59,017 nt of DNA from assembly GCA_938029215.1 (NCBI GenBank), contig CALHFG010000040.1:1-59017 (forward strand). Direction: 5' to 3'. The notes under the pieces were generated by a model, which had not been told where the DNA came from, did not search any database, and worked only from the letters and a program-made list of their open reading frames with translations. This document shows, piece after piece, positions 16,996 to 26,532 of this stretch. Made by a program: the position numbers and the translations under genes. This DNA is from an uncultured Acidimicrobiales bacterium. Its GTDB lineage: Bacteria > Actinomycetota > Acidimicrobiia > Acidimicrobiales > SZUA-35. The stretch's first letter is position 1. Each line of letters starts with the position of its first letter.

Positions 16996-17991
16996 TCAGA
17001 CCCTCCGAATCTCGGGAGTGCCGAACAGGCCGTAGGGTCGAACGAGAAGCACACCAAGCATGATCACGTACGGCACGATGGCCTGATAGCCAACACCCAA
17101 GAAGCTTGTGTAACCGGAGAGGTACTGGCCGGCCAACACTTCTGCGCTCCCGATGACGAGTCCACCGATCAGCGCACCGGTGACAGAATCAAGTCCGCCG
17201 AGGATGATCACGGGCAGGGCTCGGAACGCCAGCACCGGATGCAGGTCTGAGGAAACTGCGCCCTGCGGGCCGAAGGGAGCCATCGAATAGACAACCGCGC
17301 CGAGACATGCGAGAGCACCACCGATTGCCCAAGCGATCTGGAAGACGCGACCAACGTTGATTCCTTGAGCCATCGCCGCTTCCTGGTCGAAGGCCACAGC
17401 TCGCATGGCCACACCCAGCCGAGAACGATAGAAGAAGAACACCACACCGAAGCTGAAGGCAGCCGCGAGCACGGCGACCAAGTAACTGTGGTTGACGTTC
17501 GCGCCGAGGATCTCCCAGAAGTTTGTGCCCCACGGGAATTCCAACGAGCGAGCGTTGGGCGTGTTCACTGCGTCACGGTTGAACGCGGAAATCGCTACCT
17601 CGATGCCGAGGGTGATGATGGCGAGCGAGAACAACGGCTGCCCGACCATGGGGCGGATTGCGACTCGTTCCAGCACCATCGCGAGCCCGGCCGTTATGGC
17701 CATTGCGATCGCTAACAACAGAATCCAGACCATGACGCCCGGTCGGTCCTCGCCGTTCACAAACGGGTTGCCGAATGGCAGGAACGGGAACCCTGCGTCG
17801 TTGACCATGATCGACATGAACAGCGCACCAGCCATGGCAATACCGCCGTGCGCGAAGTTGAGCACCTGGGTCGCTTTGAAGACGATGACGAATCCAAGCG
17901 CTACCACGGCGTAAATACACCCCAGCGCAATCGCCCGGGTGATCGCCCCGGTAAACGTGGCCAACGCAGTGGCCTGAGCAAAGAACAACAT
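16996..17991 (-). CDS. livH: Liv-type ABC transporter permease LivH
   Basis: A 331-residue permease. The family signature VIVFKATQVLNFAHGGIAMAG is at about residues 34-54, the cytoplasmic coupling loop is LGVAMRAVAFDQEAAMAQGI, and the C terminus ends in PYGLFG. The ATG at 17991 overlaps the fadD stop by one base (ATGA arrangement), so it is translated with the acyl-CoA synthetase. Confidence 0.9.
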   Translation of the reverse strand: MLFFAQATALATFTGAITRAIALGCIYAVVALGFVIVFKATQVLNFAHGGIAMAGALFMSIMVNDAGFPFLPFGNPFVNGEDRPGVMVWILLLAIAMAITAGLAMVLERVAIRPMVGQPLFSLAIITLGIEVAISAFNRDAVNTPNARSLEFPWGTNFWEILGANVNHSYLVAVLAAAFSFGVVFFFYRSRLGVAMRAVAFDQEAAMAQGINVGRVFQIAWAIGGALACLGAVVYSMAPFGPQGAVSSDLHPVLAFRALPVIILGGLDSVTGALIGGLVIGSAEVLAGQYLSGYTSFLGVGYQAIVPYVIMLGVLLVRPYGLFGTPEIRRV

Positions 17992-19874
17992 CAGTACATG
18001 GACTCCACAAGATCGCCGAACAGGTCTTCCATGGCGGACCGCTTGAGTTTCATCGTTGCGGTCATTTCGCCATCTTCATGGTCAAGCTCCTTGGGAAGGA
18101 GACTGAACTTCTTGATTCCCTCGACCCGAGCAAACTTCTCGTTGGTGCGGTCGACCTCTTTTTGGATGAGGGCCAGAACTTCAGGCTTCTCGGTGAGGTC
18201 GCGGTAGGTCGTGTAGGAGAGGTTCTTCTTCAGCGCCCAGTTGCCAACGGTGTCGAGCTCGATGCCGATCAGGGCGGTCAGGTACTTGCGACGATCACCG
18301 ATGATCATGGCCTCGTTGATGAACGGGCTCACCTTGAGAGTGTTCTCGATCTCCGATGGACTGATGTTCTTGCCGCCCGCGGTGATGATGATGTGCTTGA
18401 TGCGGTCGACGATTCGAATGTGGGTGTCATCGACCCACTCGCCGACGTCGCCTGTCATAAGCCAGCCGTCCTCGGTAAAGGTTTCGGCGGTCTTTTCGGG
18501 CTTACCCCAGTATCCCTTGAAGACGCCGGCGTGGTTGCATTGGATCTCACCGGTGGTCGGATCGATTCGCAAGCCGTCTTTGCCCACCTGGGGATAGGGC
18601 TCACCGACGGTCCCGACCTTGACACGGCCCTGGAAGTTGGCCGTAGCGATAGCGGAGTTCTCGGTCATGCCATACAGCTCATAGATATCGAGCCCGATGC
18701 CCATGAAGAACTCGATCACCTCGGGGGCGATAGGAGCCGCACCGGTGCCGGCATACCGAACGCGTCGCATGCCGATTCGTTCCTTCATGGCCCGGAAGAC
18801 CAAGAAGTTGAAGAAGAGGTAGACAGCCTTGGTGCCGGGTGTCCACTTTCCGCCATTGGCGGCCCGGGCCTTGCCGATGCGATCCGCGGCCTTCATGGCC
18901 TGGCTCAGGATGAGCTTCTTGCTTCGGCTGGCGTCGGCCCCGCGGATCACGATTCCTGCGTGCAGTTTCTCCCAGATTCTGGGGACCGCAAAGAAGAGCG
19001 TGGGCTGAATCTCGCGCAGGTTGGCAAACACAGCCTCGGGCGACTCGGCGTAATTGAGCACAACGCCGGCACCAACCAATGACCAGGTGGAGAACACGCG
19101 CTCGGCAACGTGGCACAACGGGAGGTAAGTAAGGGCCTGATCCTTGTGGCTCGGAGGTTTGCCATCGGGGGTTCGACCTTCGGCGTGAATGATCACGTCG
19201 ATCGCGAACTCGGCGTTGGCATTGGTCAGCATGGCGCCCTTGGGCGGCCCGGTGGTTCCACTGGTGTACACCAGAGTCATGACGTCGTCGGCCTCAGCCG
19301 CAGCCATGCGTGCATCCAGCGCTCCAGGATTTGCGGCGCGGTGCTCCTTGCCCATGGCAACGAAGTCGTCCCAGTAGAGCAACCGATCGTCGGTGTATCC
19401 GCCGCGGACGCCGCGGGGCTCGGAGTAAATGATCTTCTCGACCGTCGGGAATGCGTCGCGGGGCTGATCGAGGACTTTGTCGATCTGCTCCTGATCTTCT
19501 GCGTAGTGAATCTTGGCGCCGCAGTCATTGAGGGTGTACTCGACCTCGGCGTGAGGGTTCGTGGGGTAGAGCCCAACGTTGATGCCACGAACCGCGACCG
19601 TGGCGAGGTCCATGATGACCCATTCGGCCCGATCTTCGGAGTGAACGCTGACCCGATCACCTACGTCGACACCGAGCGCCATGAGGCCGTGGGCGACGTC
19701 TGCCACCATGTCCCAGGTCTCTTCCCAGGTGAACTCGTGCCAAATGCCGAAGTCTTTGCCTCGCATTGCCAACTGGTCGGGCGCCTTGACCGCCCATTCC
19801 TTGGCCCGTGACGCCACCGTCGGGTGACCACCACGGCTATCGGCTGTGCTGGTTGCTGTCTCTACGACTGTCAT
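17991..19874 (-). CDS. fadD: Long-chain-type acyl-CoA synthetase (AMP-forming)
   Basis: 627 residues, the length of the FAA1/FadD15 branch. It activates a fatty or other carboxylic acid to its CoA thioester. Motifs: VYTSGTTGPPKGAM (phosphate loop), LYGMTENSA, WLMTGDVG and RIVDRIKHIIITAGGKNISP. It is the first gene of a minus-strand operon whose stop overlaps livH. A FAA1-type ligase joined to a Liv-type transporter recurs in actinobacteria and proteobacteria (general knowledge). The simplest reading is import followed by CoA activation of the same acid. Two inverted repeats lie just upstream. Confidence 0.9.
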   Translation of the reverse strand: MTVVETATSTADSRGGHPTVASRAKEWAVKAPDQLAMRGKDFGIWHEFTWEETWDMVADVAHGLMALGVDVGDRVSVHSEDRAEWVIMDLATVAVRGINVGLYPTNPHAEVEYTLNDCGAKIHYAEDQEQIDKVLDQPRDAFPTVEKIIYSEPRGVRGGYTDDRLLYWDDFVAMGKEHRAANPGALDARMAAAEADDVMTLVYTSGTTGPPKGAMLTNANAEFAIDVIIHAEGRTPDGKPPSHKDQALTYLPLCHVAERVFSTWSLVGAGVVLNYAESPEAVFANLREIQPTLFFAVPRIWEKLHAGIVIRGADASRSKKLILSQAMKAADRIGKARAANGGKWTPGTKAVYLFFNFLVFRAMKERIGMRRVRYAGTGAAPIAPEVIEFFMGIGLDIYELYGMTENSAIATANFQGRVKVGTVGEPYPQVGKDGLRIDPTTGEIQCNHAGVFKGYWGKPEKTAETFTEDGWLMTGDVGEWVDDTHIRIVDRIKHIIITAGGKNISPSEIENTLKVSPFINEAMIIGDRRKYLTALIGIELDTVGNWALKKNLSYTTYRDLTEKPEVLALIQKEVDRTNEKFARVEGIKKFSLLPKELDHEDGEMTATMKLKRSAMEDLFGDLVESMY

Positions 19875-19916
19875 TGGACTCCCCTCATACGCTGTGCTCC
19901 CTCTACATCGTTAAGC

Positions 19917-19964
19917 GGTCAACGATCTGACCAACAGTCTGCCAGATGTGTCACGCGACACATC
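19917..19964 (-). promoter_or_regulatory. Operator-like palindromes upstream of fadD
   Basis: GATGTGTCACGCGACACATC (19945-19964) is a perfect palindrome with 8-base arms and a 4-base centre. GGTCA-N6-TGACC (19917-19932) lies between it and the fadD ATG at 19874. The spacing suits a promoter under a TetR-type lipid or acyl-CoA regulator. No regulator gene is adjacent. Confidence 0.5.
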
Positions 19965-20093
19965 GGACACCGCAAGATATTCACCGAATGCGTTTCCTGC
20001 AAAACGAGAGCCGGATGTCATCAATCGGTAATGGTGGGGTTAGACCCCCTAACTATGCGGCACTCGCACGAGTTGGCCCACCAACAGCAACTG

Positions 20094-21014
20094 CTAGTAG
20101 CCAGCGATTGGATCGATTTGGCCCTCTGGCTCAGACCCCGACACCCAACTTGCAACGTTGCGTTCGATGAATGCCGCCAATAGTGGGATTCCCATCTCGG
20201 GAGTGTTGCCGACATGCGGGGTAATCACTGCGTTGGAAATACCCCACAGTGGATGGTTCGACGGGAGCGGTTCGGGTTCGGTTACGTCGAGGGCAGCGCC
20301 GCCGATCACCCCCGACCGAAGGGCTTCGGTGAGTGCCTGATGATCGACCACTCCCCCTCGGGCAACGTTTACAAGCCAGCAATGAGGGGGCATCGCGTCG
20401 AACAGCTGCGCATTTGCGATGTGCCGTGTCTCCTCGGTTAGCGGCAGGGCCAGAATCACCGCATCAGCGTCGCGCACCGCGTCAAGTGCCTCGCTCTGTT
20501 CGACCACGCGGGTCGCTCCCGGCACGTTGGAGGCTGTGCGTTTGACGATAGTAATGTCGCACCTCCAACCTTGCAGAAGCGAGATAATCTCTCGAGCTAT
20601 TCCGCCACCACCAAAGATGGTGATTCGACCGTCGACGAGCATGGTTCCAACCTGAGCTGACCAACTGTCGGTTCTGGCGTAGCCGACAGTGTTCCGAAGG
20701 CCAGCCACGGCCAGACCTATGGCGTGTTCGGCAACCGGACGGCTGTAGACATCTCGAGCACATGTCCAGACCAGGTCTGTTCGGCCGCGGACCGCCGGCA
20801 AATACGGCTCGATTCCGGCAAATGGCAACGCAACCCAGCCCAAATGAGGCATCCGCTCCACATATGCGGCCACCTCTGATGCCCTCGCGGGGTCTGCCCA
20901 GACCAAAGCCGAAGCCTCCTCGGCTGACGCAAGCCTGGCCCCGCCAGCGACGACCGCTTCGGAGAGCGACTCGACCCGCCCGGAGTCCGGAGCTACATGA
21001 ACGAGCGATCTCAT
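20094..21014 (-). CDS. D-isomer-specific 2-hydroxyacid dehydrogenase family protein
   Basis: A 306-residue NAD(P)-dependent oxidoreductase. The Rossmann loop is IFGGGGIARE (about residues 133-142). The catalytic triad is visible as Arg219 in NVARGGVVD, Glu in DVTEPEPLP and His267 in ITPHVGN. Residues 86-98 (ARDVYSRPVAEHA) match the conserved helix. It may reduce a 2-keto acid or act on a phosphorylated or glyoxylate-like substrate; the specificity cannot be read. It lies 9 bases downstream of metB and is probably co-transcribed with it. Confidence 0.85.
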   Translation of the reverse strand: MRSLVHVAPDSGRVESLSEAVVAGGARLASAEEASALVWADPARASEVAAYVERMPHLGWVALPFAGIEPYLPAVRGRTDLVWTCARDVYSRPVAEHAIGLAVAGLRNTVGYARTDSWSAQVGTMLVDGRITIFGGGGIAREIISLLQGWRCDITIVKRTASNVPGATRVVEQSEALDAVRDADAVILALPLTEETRHIANAQLFDAMPPHCWLVNVARGGVVDHQALTEALRSGVIGGAALDVTEPEPLPSNHPLWGISNAVITPHVGNTPEMGIPLLAAFIERNVASWVSGSEPEGQIDPIAGY

Positions 21015-21023
21015 GAACTCAAT

Positions 21024-22181
21024 CTACTGACCGAGCATCTGATCCAAATCCGCAAGAATGTCATCGATATCTTCGATACCGACGCTTAGCCGCACGAGAT
21101 CATCGGGCACCTCAAGGGCAGACCCCGCTGCACTGGCGTGGGTCATGACGCCGGGATGTTCGATCAGGCTTTCCACCGCGCCGAGGGATTCTGCGAGAGT
21201 GAACAGTTTTGCGCTCTCGATGATCTTCATGGCCGCGTCTCGGCCACCGGCTGCGCGGAATGAGACCATGCCACCAAAGCCGCTCATCTGTCGTGCCGCT
21301 ATCGCATGGTTGGGATGAGACTCAAGGCCGGGATACAGCACCGAGGACACCGCTTTGTGACGCGAGAGCATCTCAACCACCGCGGCGGCATTGCTGTTGT
21401 GACGGTCCATCCGAACCGCAAGAGTTTTGGCGCCTCGAAGTGTGAGGTAGCAGTCCCAGGGACCCGGGACTGCTCCGACTGCGTTATTGATGAAGCGCAG
21501 GTGTGTCTCGAGCTCGGAGTCGTTGGTCGCAATGAAACCGCCCACAACATCGCTGTGTCCGCCGAGATATTTCGTGGTCGAATGCACGACGGCGTCGGCC
21601 CCGTGGCGCAACGGCTGTTGGAGGTACGGCGTCGCAAAGGTGTTGTCGACCACGAGCATGGCACCCTTGTCGTGCGTCAGCGCCGCAAGCGCTTCGATGT
21701 CAACGATGTTCAGAAGCGGGTTCGTTGGGGTTTCGGCCCAAACAATTTTTGTCGCCGGATTCCAGTTGGCCGCCACGGTATCAAGGTCGTTGAAGTCGTT
21801 GGCCGAATAGGTGATGCCAGCCTTGCCAAAGACCTTAGAAATTAGTCGAAACGTGCCGCCGTACGCGTCGTTGCCCAGCACGACGTGGTCGCCTGGCTCG
21901 AGCTGGCGGAGGATCGCGTCCTCTGCCGCCAGGCCACTGGCGAACTGCACGCCGAATGCAGCACCCTCGAGTGACGCGAACGCGGTCTCCAGAGCTGTTC
22001 GGGTTGGGTTGCCAGTCCTTGCGTACTCGTATCCGCTGTGCTTGCCGACGGCTTCCTGAGCAAAGGTTGACGTCTGAAAAACCGGCACCGTGACGGCGCC
22101 GGTGATCGCCTCGGGGTCCTGGCCCACGTGGATAGCACGAGTGGAAAAGCCGAAGCCTTCGTTGGAGTTCTGGTCGGTCAT
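21024..22181 (-). CDS. metB: Cystathionine gamma-synthase/lyase (PLP)
   Basis: A 385-residue Cys/Met-metabolism PLP enzyme. The start region is STRAIHVGQDPE; tyrosine and arginine contacts are in YEYARTGNPTR; the PLP Asp is in VVDNTFATPYLQQP; the Schiff-base Lys204 is in HSTTKYLGGHSD. Actinobacterial members next to cbs usually act in transsulfuration; whether this one acts as synthase or as gamma-lyase cannot be decided from sequence. It is 39 bases downstream of cbs. Confidence 0.9.
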   Translation of the reverse strand: MTDQNSNEGFGFSTRAIHVGQDPEAITGAVTVPVFQTSTFAQEAVGKHSGYEYARTGNPTRTALETAFASLEGAAFGVQFASGLAAEDAILRQLEPGDHVVLGNDAYGGTFRLISKVFGKAGITYSANDFNDLDTVAANWNPATKIVWAETPTNPLLNIVDIEALAALTHDKGAMLVVDNTFATPYLQQPLRHGADAVVHSTTKYLGGHSDVVGGFIATNDSELETHLRFINNAVGAVPGPWDCYLTLRGAKTLAVRMDRHNSNAAAVVEMLSRHKAVSSVLYPGLESHPNHAIAARQMSGFGGMVSFRAAGGRDAAMKIIESAKLFTLAESLGAVESLIEHPGVMTHASAAGSALEVPDDLVRLSVGIEDIDDILADLDQMLGQ

Positions 22182-22220
22182 GTGAAGGTCCTTAGGGCGT
22201 TAACCCGTGAGTGAAATGGT

Positions 22221-23612
22221 CTAGAGCGAATCGGTGGAGAGGAAGGAAATGAGATCGGCCCGCGAGAGCACCGTGCTGGGTCGACCGCCATCGAGGACCA
22301 ACACCGCGCTCACTTCGTCCAGAAGATGGACGGCGCGTTCGACCGACTCACCGATGCCGATCGTTTTCAAACGTGGCTTCATCACGTCGCCAACCGCACG
22401 GTCGAGCACGCCGGGATCACCGAAGGCGGCTTCCATCGTTCTCAGTTCGTCGATCGTGCCAAACACCTCGGCATTCGCCAGCGGCATCTCGCCCTGAGCC
22501 ACCGGAAGTTGGCTGACACTGTGCTTGTGCATCAGCAGAATGGCGTCACGAACCGAGTCTTCGGGCTGTACGTAGACCAGGTTCGGCCGAGCGCCAGAAT
22601 CGCGTGCTTCAAGCACTTCAGCCACGCCGGGGCTTCCCGAGCCCAAGAATCCGAAACTGCCCATCCATTCGTCGTTGAAGACGGTGCTCAGGTAGCCGCG
22701 GCCCGAGTCGGGGGTGAGGACCACGACGAGGTCATCCGGCCCCAACTCCGCCGCGACATCCAGCGCCGCCGACACTGCCGTCCCGCAAGAGCCACCGATA
22801 AGCAGTCCCTCTTTCTGAGATACCTCACGTGCGGTCAGGAACGACTGCGCATCCGATACCGGAATGACTCGATCAACAAGATCAGGGTTGTAGGTGGTGG
22901 GCCAGAAGTCTTCGCCGACGCCTTCAACCAGGTAGGGCCGACCCGACCCGCCCGAAAAGACCGACTCTTCTGGGTCTGCGGCGATGATCTGAATGTCGGG
23001 GTTCTGCTCTTTGAGGTAGCGGGCAACACCGCTGATGGTGCCGCCTGTGCCAGCGCCCGCAACGAAGTGCGTGATGCGCCCCTCGGTCTGAGCCCAAATC
23101 TCGGGACCGGTAGTCTCGTAGTGCGCCTCGGGATTCGACTGGTTGGCGTACTGGTTGGGACGGTACGCATTTGGCGTTTCCTTCACCAGGCGTTCCGCCG
23201 TGCTGTAGTACGACTGAGGATCGTCAGGAGCGACCGCTACCGGGCAGACCACAACCTCGGCGCCATAGGCCCGAAGCAGGTCGACCTTCTCGACCCCCAC
23301 CTTGTCGGTCACCACGAAGATGCAGTTGTACCCCCGCTGTGCGGCAACGATTGCCAGTCCCACGCCGGTGTTACCACTGGTTGGTTCAATGATGGTTCCA
23401 CCGGGCTTCAAAAGACCCGCCTTCTCGGCTTCCAGAATCATCTTTAAGGCGGGGCGGTCCTTGCTCGACCCGCCCGGGTTGAACACCTCGTACTTCACAA
23501 CGACGGGACACGAGAGATCGGCACCCACTTGCTGCAACTGCACCATTGGCGTGTTGCCAATGAGATCCAGCACCGAGTTGGCTATTCCGGTCAGTTCGAG
23601 GTCTTTGCTCAT
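22221..23612 (-). CDS. cbs: Cystathionine beta-synthase with CBS domain pair
   Basis: 463 residues. The catalytic fold-type II PLP domain (1-320) has Lys51 in FNPGGSSKDRPA and the PTSGNTGVGLA loop. A C-terminal pair of CBS domains (about 335-460) could sense an adenosyl ligand. It condenses serine (or O-acetylserine) with homocysteine. Together with the downstream metB-type gene it gives a reverse transsulfuration pair. No heme-binding N-terminal extension is present, as usual for bacteria. Confidence 0.92.
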   Translation of the reverse strand: MSKDLELTGIANSVLDLIGNTPMVQLQQVGADLSCPVVVKYEVFNPGGSSKDRPALKMILEAEKAGLLKPGGTIIEPTSGNTGVGLAIVAAQRGYNCIFVVTDKVGVEKVDLLRAYGAEVVVCPVAVAPDDPQSYYSTAERLVKETPNAYRPNQYANQSNPEAHYETTGPEIWAQTEGRITHFVAGAGTGGTISGVARYLKEQNPDIQIIAADPEESVFSGGSGRPYLVEGVGEDFWPTTYNPDLVDRVIPVSDAQSFLTAREVSQKEGLLIGGSCGTAVSAALDVAAELGPDDLVVVLTPDSGRGYLSTVFNDEWMGSFGFLGSGSPGVAEVLEARDSGARPNLVYVQPEDSVRDAILLMHKHSVSQLPVAQGEMPLANAEVFGTIDELRTMEAAFGDPGVLDRAVGDVMKPRLKTIGIGESVERAVHLLDEVSAVLVLDGGRPSTVLSRADLISFLSTDSL

Positions 23613-23697
23613 TCGGGCTCCTTGGGGACCGTTGCTCCAACCCCGAGCGTAGTGGGTGTTATTCCCACGGCCGGTGTGTCAATGAACCGCGCCAGAA

Positions 23698-26115
23698 CTA
23701 CTTGGCTTTGACCTCGGTTTTGACCGGTGATTCCTCGGGTATGGGAACACCGCTGCCCATGTCGACCGCCTCCGAGATGCGATAACGGCCGCTCGGGTCT
23801 TGGGCAAGCCACAGCATCCCATCGCGACGTTCTGCGGCTCGCACGCCGAGCAGTCGACCGTCGCTGGCGAGGAGTTGCCGCGACGGGTGATCAACCGTGA
23901 TCGCCACAGTGACCGGATCGCCATCGTTTACAGCCTTCACGCTGATGACCGAAGGCCCCTCACCCCGGATCTTCAATCCATTCTGGCGAAGACGCAGGTT
24001 GTGCTGAGCGAGCTCACCGAACAGTGGGGTGTCTTCGACGAACACCGTTCCAAGGTCGGCGTTTTCGGGTTCGGTCTGAAAACGGAACTCTTCTCGAAGC
24101 AGCGAGGAAACGACGCGGCGCCACTCGGGGTTGACCGGCTCCCCTTCACGGGGACCTCGGCGGCCCATCACCGAACGGCCATTCACCGACTGCACCGCCG
24201 ACCGCAGAGCCTGTTCACCGAGCACGACCGGGCGCAAGAGCCAGATCCCCAGGAAGATCTCGAACAGCGCCGCCACCGCGATGGCAATGCCAAAGGCTGC
24301 GACCATTTTGACGCTGGACGCCAGCAGGCCAAGCCCGACAAGCGCAAGGACGCCAAGGCCGGCGACAGCGTGTCCACCACCAGATCTCATGGCGGTGGAA
24401 ACGAAATTTGCTTCGGGTTCTTCTTCATTGATGATCATTCGAAGTAGGCCAATCTCAAAGAGGGTGATTCCGGTGGAAAGGACAAGGATCAAAACAGCGA
24501 GCTGACTGGACGTTGGGGAGGCGACGACCAAGTGGGCAATTCCGAGCGCCGCGGCGCTTGAGACCAGACGCAAAGCGATCGCCAGAATGCTGAGCCCGAG
24601 ATCGCCGAGCAGATAGAACACAACCGCCCCGGCAAGCACGGCCAGCACACCAACAAGAATCCACACATCGGTGGAGGAACCGTTGGTGGTCGCCTCAGCG
24701 GACACGGGAAGACCTTCGAGCTCGACCGCAGCTGGGCTGTCGATCTCGCGCAGCGCTCGCACGGTTTGCTGTGTAAGGGATGATCGGGCCGACTCGGTGG
24801 GGTTGATGATTGCGGTGCGATCATCGATCGGAACCGCTTCACCTGCGGGAGTGACGAGCTCGCCGTCGACGAACCGGCCGGCGGAGGTGGCCACCCACCG
24901 CACGCCATCGAACCGACTTGCGCTCATAACCCATTGGGCGAAGTCTTCAGACGTACCACCGGACGCGGTGGCCCGGATCGCAGCGGCCGGATCGCCGCCG
25001 AGTTCATTGAGAACGACCGCTACTTGAGCTGACTGCTTTCCCGGGCTGCTTTCGGCGTCTATCAGCGCATTGGACGCGGTGCTCCTGGTAGCGACGAGAC
25101 CCAACGCGAGCAGGATCGCAGCCACCGCGAGCACGACCGCGACCGGCAGATCACGGCCATCGGGAATGCGAATCGGAACCGACCGAAACTCAGTGTTGTC
25201 CGGGACCGATCCGCGGGTGGACAACAGCGGCGCCATCGTCGCCAGCGTTGCCAAGGCACCGCAGACGGCTCCAGTGAATATCGAGACCCCCGCAGAAGCG
25301 AGGCTGGTGAACAACGACACGATCATCACTACGCCGAGGACGCTCATCAGGATCGCAAGGTCAGGCAGTTGGCTTCTCACCGCCGCCAAGATGTTGTCGG
25401 CGGAGTCGTCGGTTGGTGGGTGTTTGAACCACGAAATGAGCCGGAAACAGAGCGTGGCGCCAACCAACAGCCCTACCAAGGCCCCTGGCACCACGGTGGT
25501 AGCGATGGTGCCGTCGAACTCGCCGGCCATGCTCGAGCCAATGAAGCCGCCCATAAGGGCCGCGAGTCCGGTGGAGACGGCTGCGCCCACGCCAACGACG
25601 GAGCCGTACAGCGCGGCCACTAAGAAACCGAGCACGATGAGCACCGGGACGATAGCGGCGAAGAGACCCACCCTGATGGTGCCCTCGACCTCTGAGTCAT
25701 AGACCAACTGACCGCCGACCAGCAGTTCCCCGTCGCCGGTCTCGTCGGCGAGCTCGGCCAATCTTGCTTTCACAAAGTCAAGATCGTCTGCATCCGGAAC
25801 GACCAGATGGATGACCGGCGGGCCACCGGGTAGAACATCAACAAAAGCCGACTCGACGCCAACGATGCCGCGCGCCGCGGGGAGCAGCGTCGATTCAATC
25901 TGGGGGTCAGAGCTCGAGATGCTCCGGAGCAACAGCGACACGTTGGGGAGTTCTTCGCCGCTCCAGCCCGATTCCACCCAGGGCTCTTCCGCCGCCGCAG
26001 GCCCGAGCCCGTTAACCATGAGGGCGAGGCCAGCGGTCAGCGCAAGGACGATGACCGCTACAACCGTGACGCGATGAGGTGGCCGCGGGGACGCTCCCAA
26101 GGTCTGCGAGTTCAT
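23698..26115 (-). CDS. RND/MMPL-like multi-pass membrane protein
   Basis: 805 residues from ATG 26115, chosen because a GGAG lies upstream and the protein then opens with a short basic stretch and a membrane helix. A periplasmic-type loop (about residues 35-155) is followed by a bundle of membrane segments resembling the sterol-sensing half of RND proteins. A second extracytoplasmic loop and a second bundle follow, then a hydrophilic C-terminal domain of about 130 residues of unknown family. This two-half layout resembles MmpL or SecDF relatives, but the usual acidic proton-relay motifs are not obvious. Substrate unknown. The upstream leader is long and can fold. Confidence 0.6.
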   Translation of the reverse strand: MNSQTLGASPRPPHRVTVVAVIVLALTAGLALMVNGLGPAAAEEPWVESGWSGEELPNVSLLLRSISSSDPQIESTLLPAARGIVGVESAFVDVLPGGPPVIHLVVPDADDLDFVKARLAELADETGDGELLVGGQLVYDSEVEGTIRVGLFAAIVPVLIVLGFLVAALYGSVVGVGAAVSTGLAALMGGFIGSSMAGEFDGTIATTVVPGALVGLLVGATLCFRLISWFKHPPTDDSADNILAAVRSQLPDLAILMSVLGVVMIVSLFTSLASAGVSIFTGAVCGALATLATMAPLLSTRGSVPDNTEFRSVPIRIPDGRDLPVAVVLAVAAILLALGLVATRSTASNALIDAESSPGKQSAQVAVVLNELGGDPAAAIRATASGGTSEDFAQWVMSASRFDGVRWVATSAGRFVDGELVTPAGEAVPIDDRTAIINPTESARSSLTQQTVRALREIDSPAAVELEGLPVSAEATTNGSSTDVWILVGVLAVLAGAVVFYLLGDLGLSILAIALRLVSSAAALGIAHLVVASPTSSQLAVLILVLSTGITLFEIGLLRMIINEEEPEANFVSTAMRSGGGHAVAGLGVLALVGLGLLASSVKMVAAFGIAIAVAALFEIFLGIWLLRPVVLGEQALRSAVQSVNGRSVMGRRGPREGEPVNPEWRRVVSSLLREEFRFQTEPENADLGTVFVEDTPLFGELAQHNLRLRQNGLKIRGEGPSVISVKAVNDGDPVTVAITVDHPSRQLLASDGRLLGVRAAERRDGMLWLAQDPSGRYRISEAVDMGSGVPIPEESPVKTEVKAK

Positions 26116-26532
26116 CGTTGCCGTCTCCGACAGCTGAGACCGAGCCCATGTCCGACCGGTACACGGACCCACGGCAAACGCGTGACGCAACCACGAGACA
26201 GAAGATGCGGTGTCGCTGGAGGAAGCGTTCTCATCGGGCGGTCGAAAGCCTTGTTCGTAGAAGTGTTGGGATAGCAAAGTAGGGGCGCCTTTCGACACCA
26301 CTCCGCTCGGCGTAGAAAGGTAGGCGATCCACCGCGTCAAGGGTCGGACCCCTCGCGGATTCGGTTTCGCAGGCTCCCGACGCCCCGGAAATCACCGGAG
26401 CCTCCGCCGGCCCCACCAAGCGTCGCTATGACGTTTGCAAGCAGTCCGCGAACGTGATGGGTAGGATTGCTTTACCCTCTTCGAGGGCCACATCAGCCCC
26501 AACGACGGGGTTACGCCAAGAAAGGGCTACAT
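26116..26532. other. 417-base divergent intergenic region with foldable leader
   Basis: It separates the minus-strand RND-like gene from the plus-strand DUF937 gene. On the minus strand GGCTCC (26372-26377) can pair with GGAGCC (26397-26402), or alternatively CCGG 26385-26388 with CCGG 26395-26398. CCGCG (26332-26336) pairs with CGCGG (26354-26358). Mutually exclusive stems are a feature of regulatory leaders, but no known riboswitch consensus was recognised. Weak open frames here have no family features. Confidence 0.45.

Noticed and set aside
18078..19082. 334-codon plus-strand open frame
   Set aside because: Shadow of fadD on the other strand.
22326..23447. 373-codon plus-strand open frame
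   Set aside because: Shadow of cbs; no motif.
24395..24415. ACGAAATTTG at about 24400 as another copy of the cassette box
   Set aside because: It is inside the RND-like coding sequence, matches only about 10 bases and lacks the G run.
26320..26420. Leader of the RND-like gene as a cyclic-di-AMP (ydaO) or other known riboswitch
   Set aside because: Some short patches look similar, but the conserved core segments are not present in the right order.
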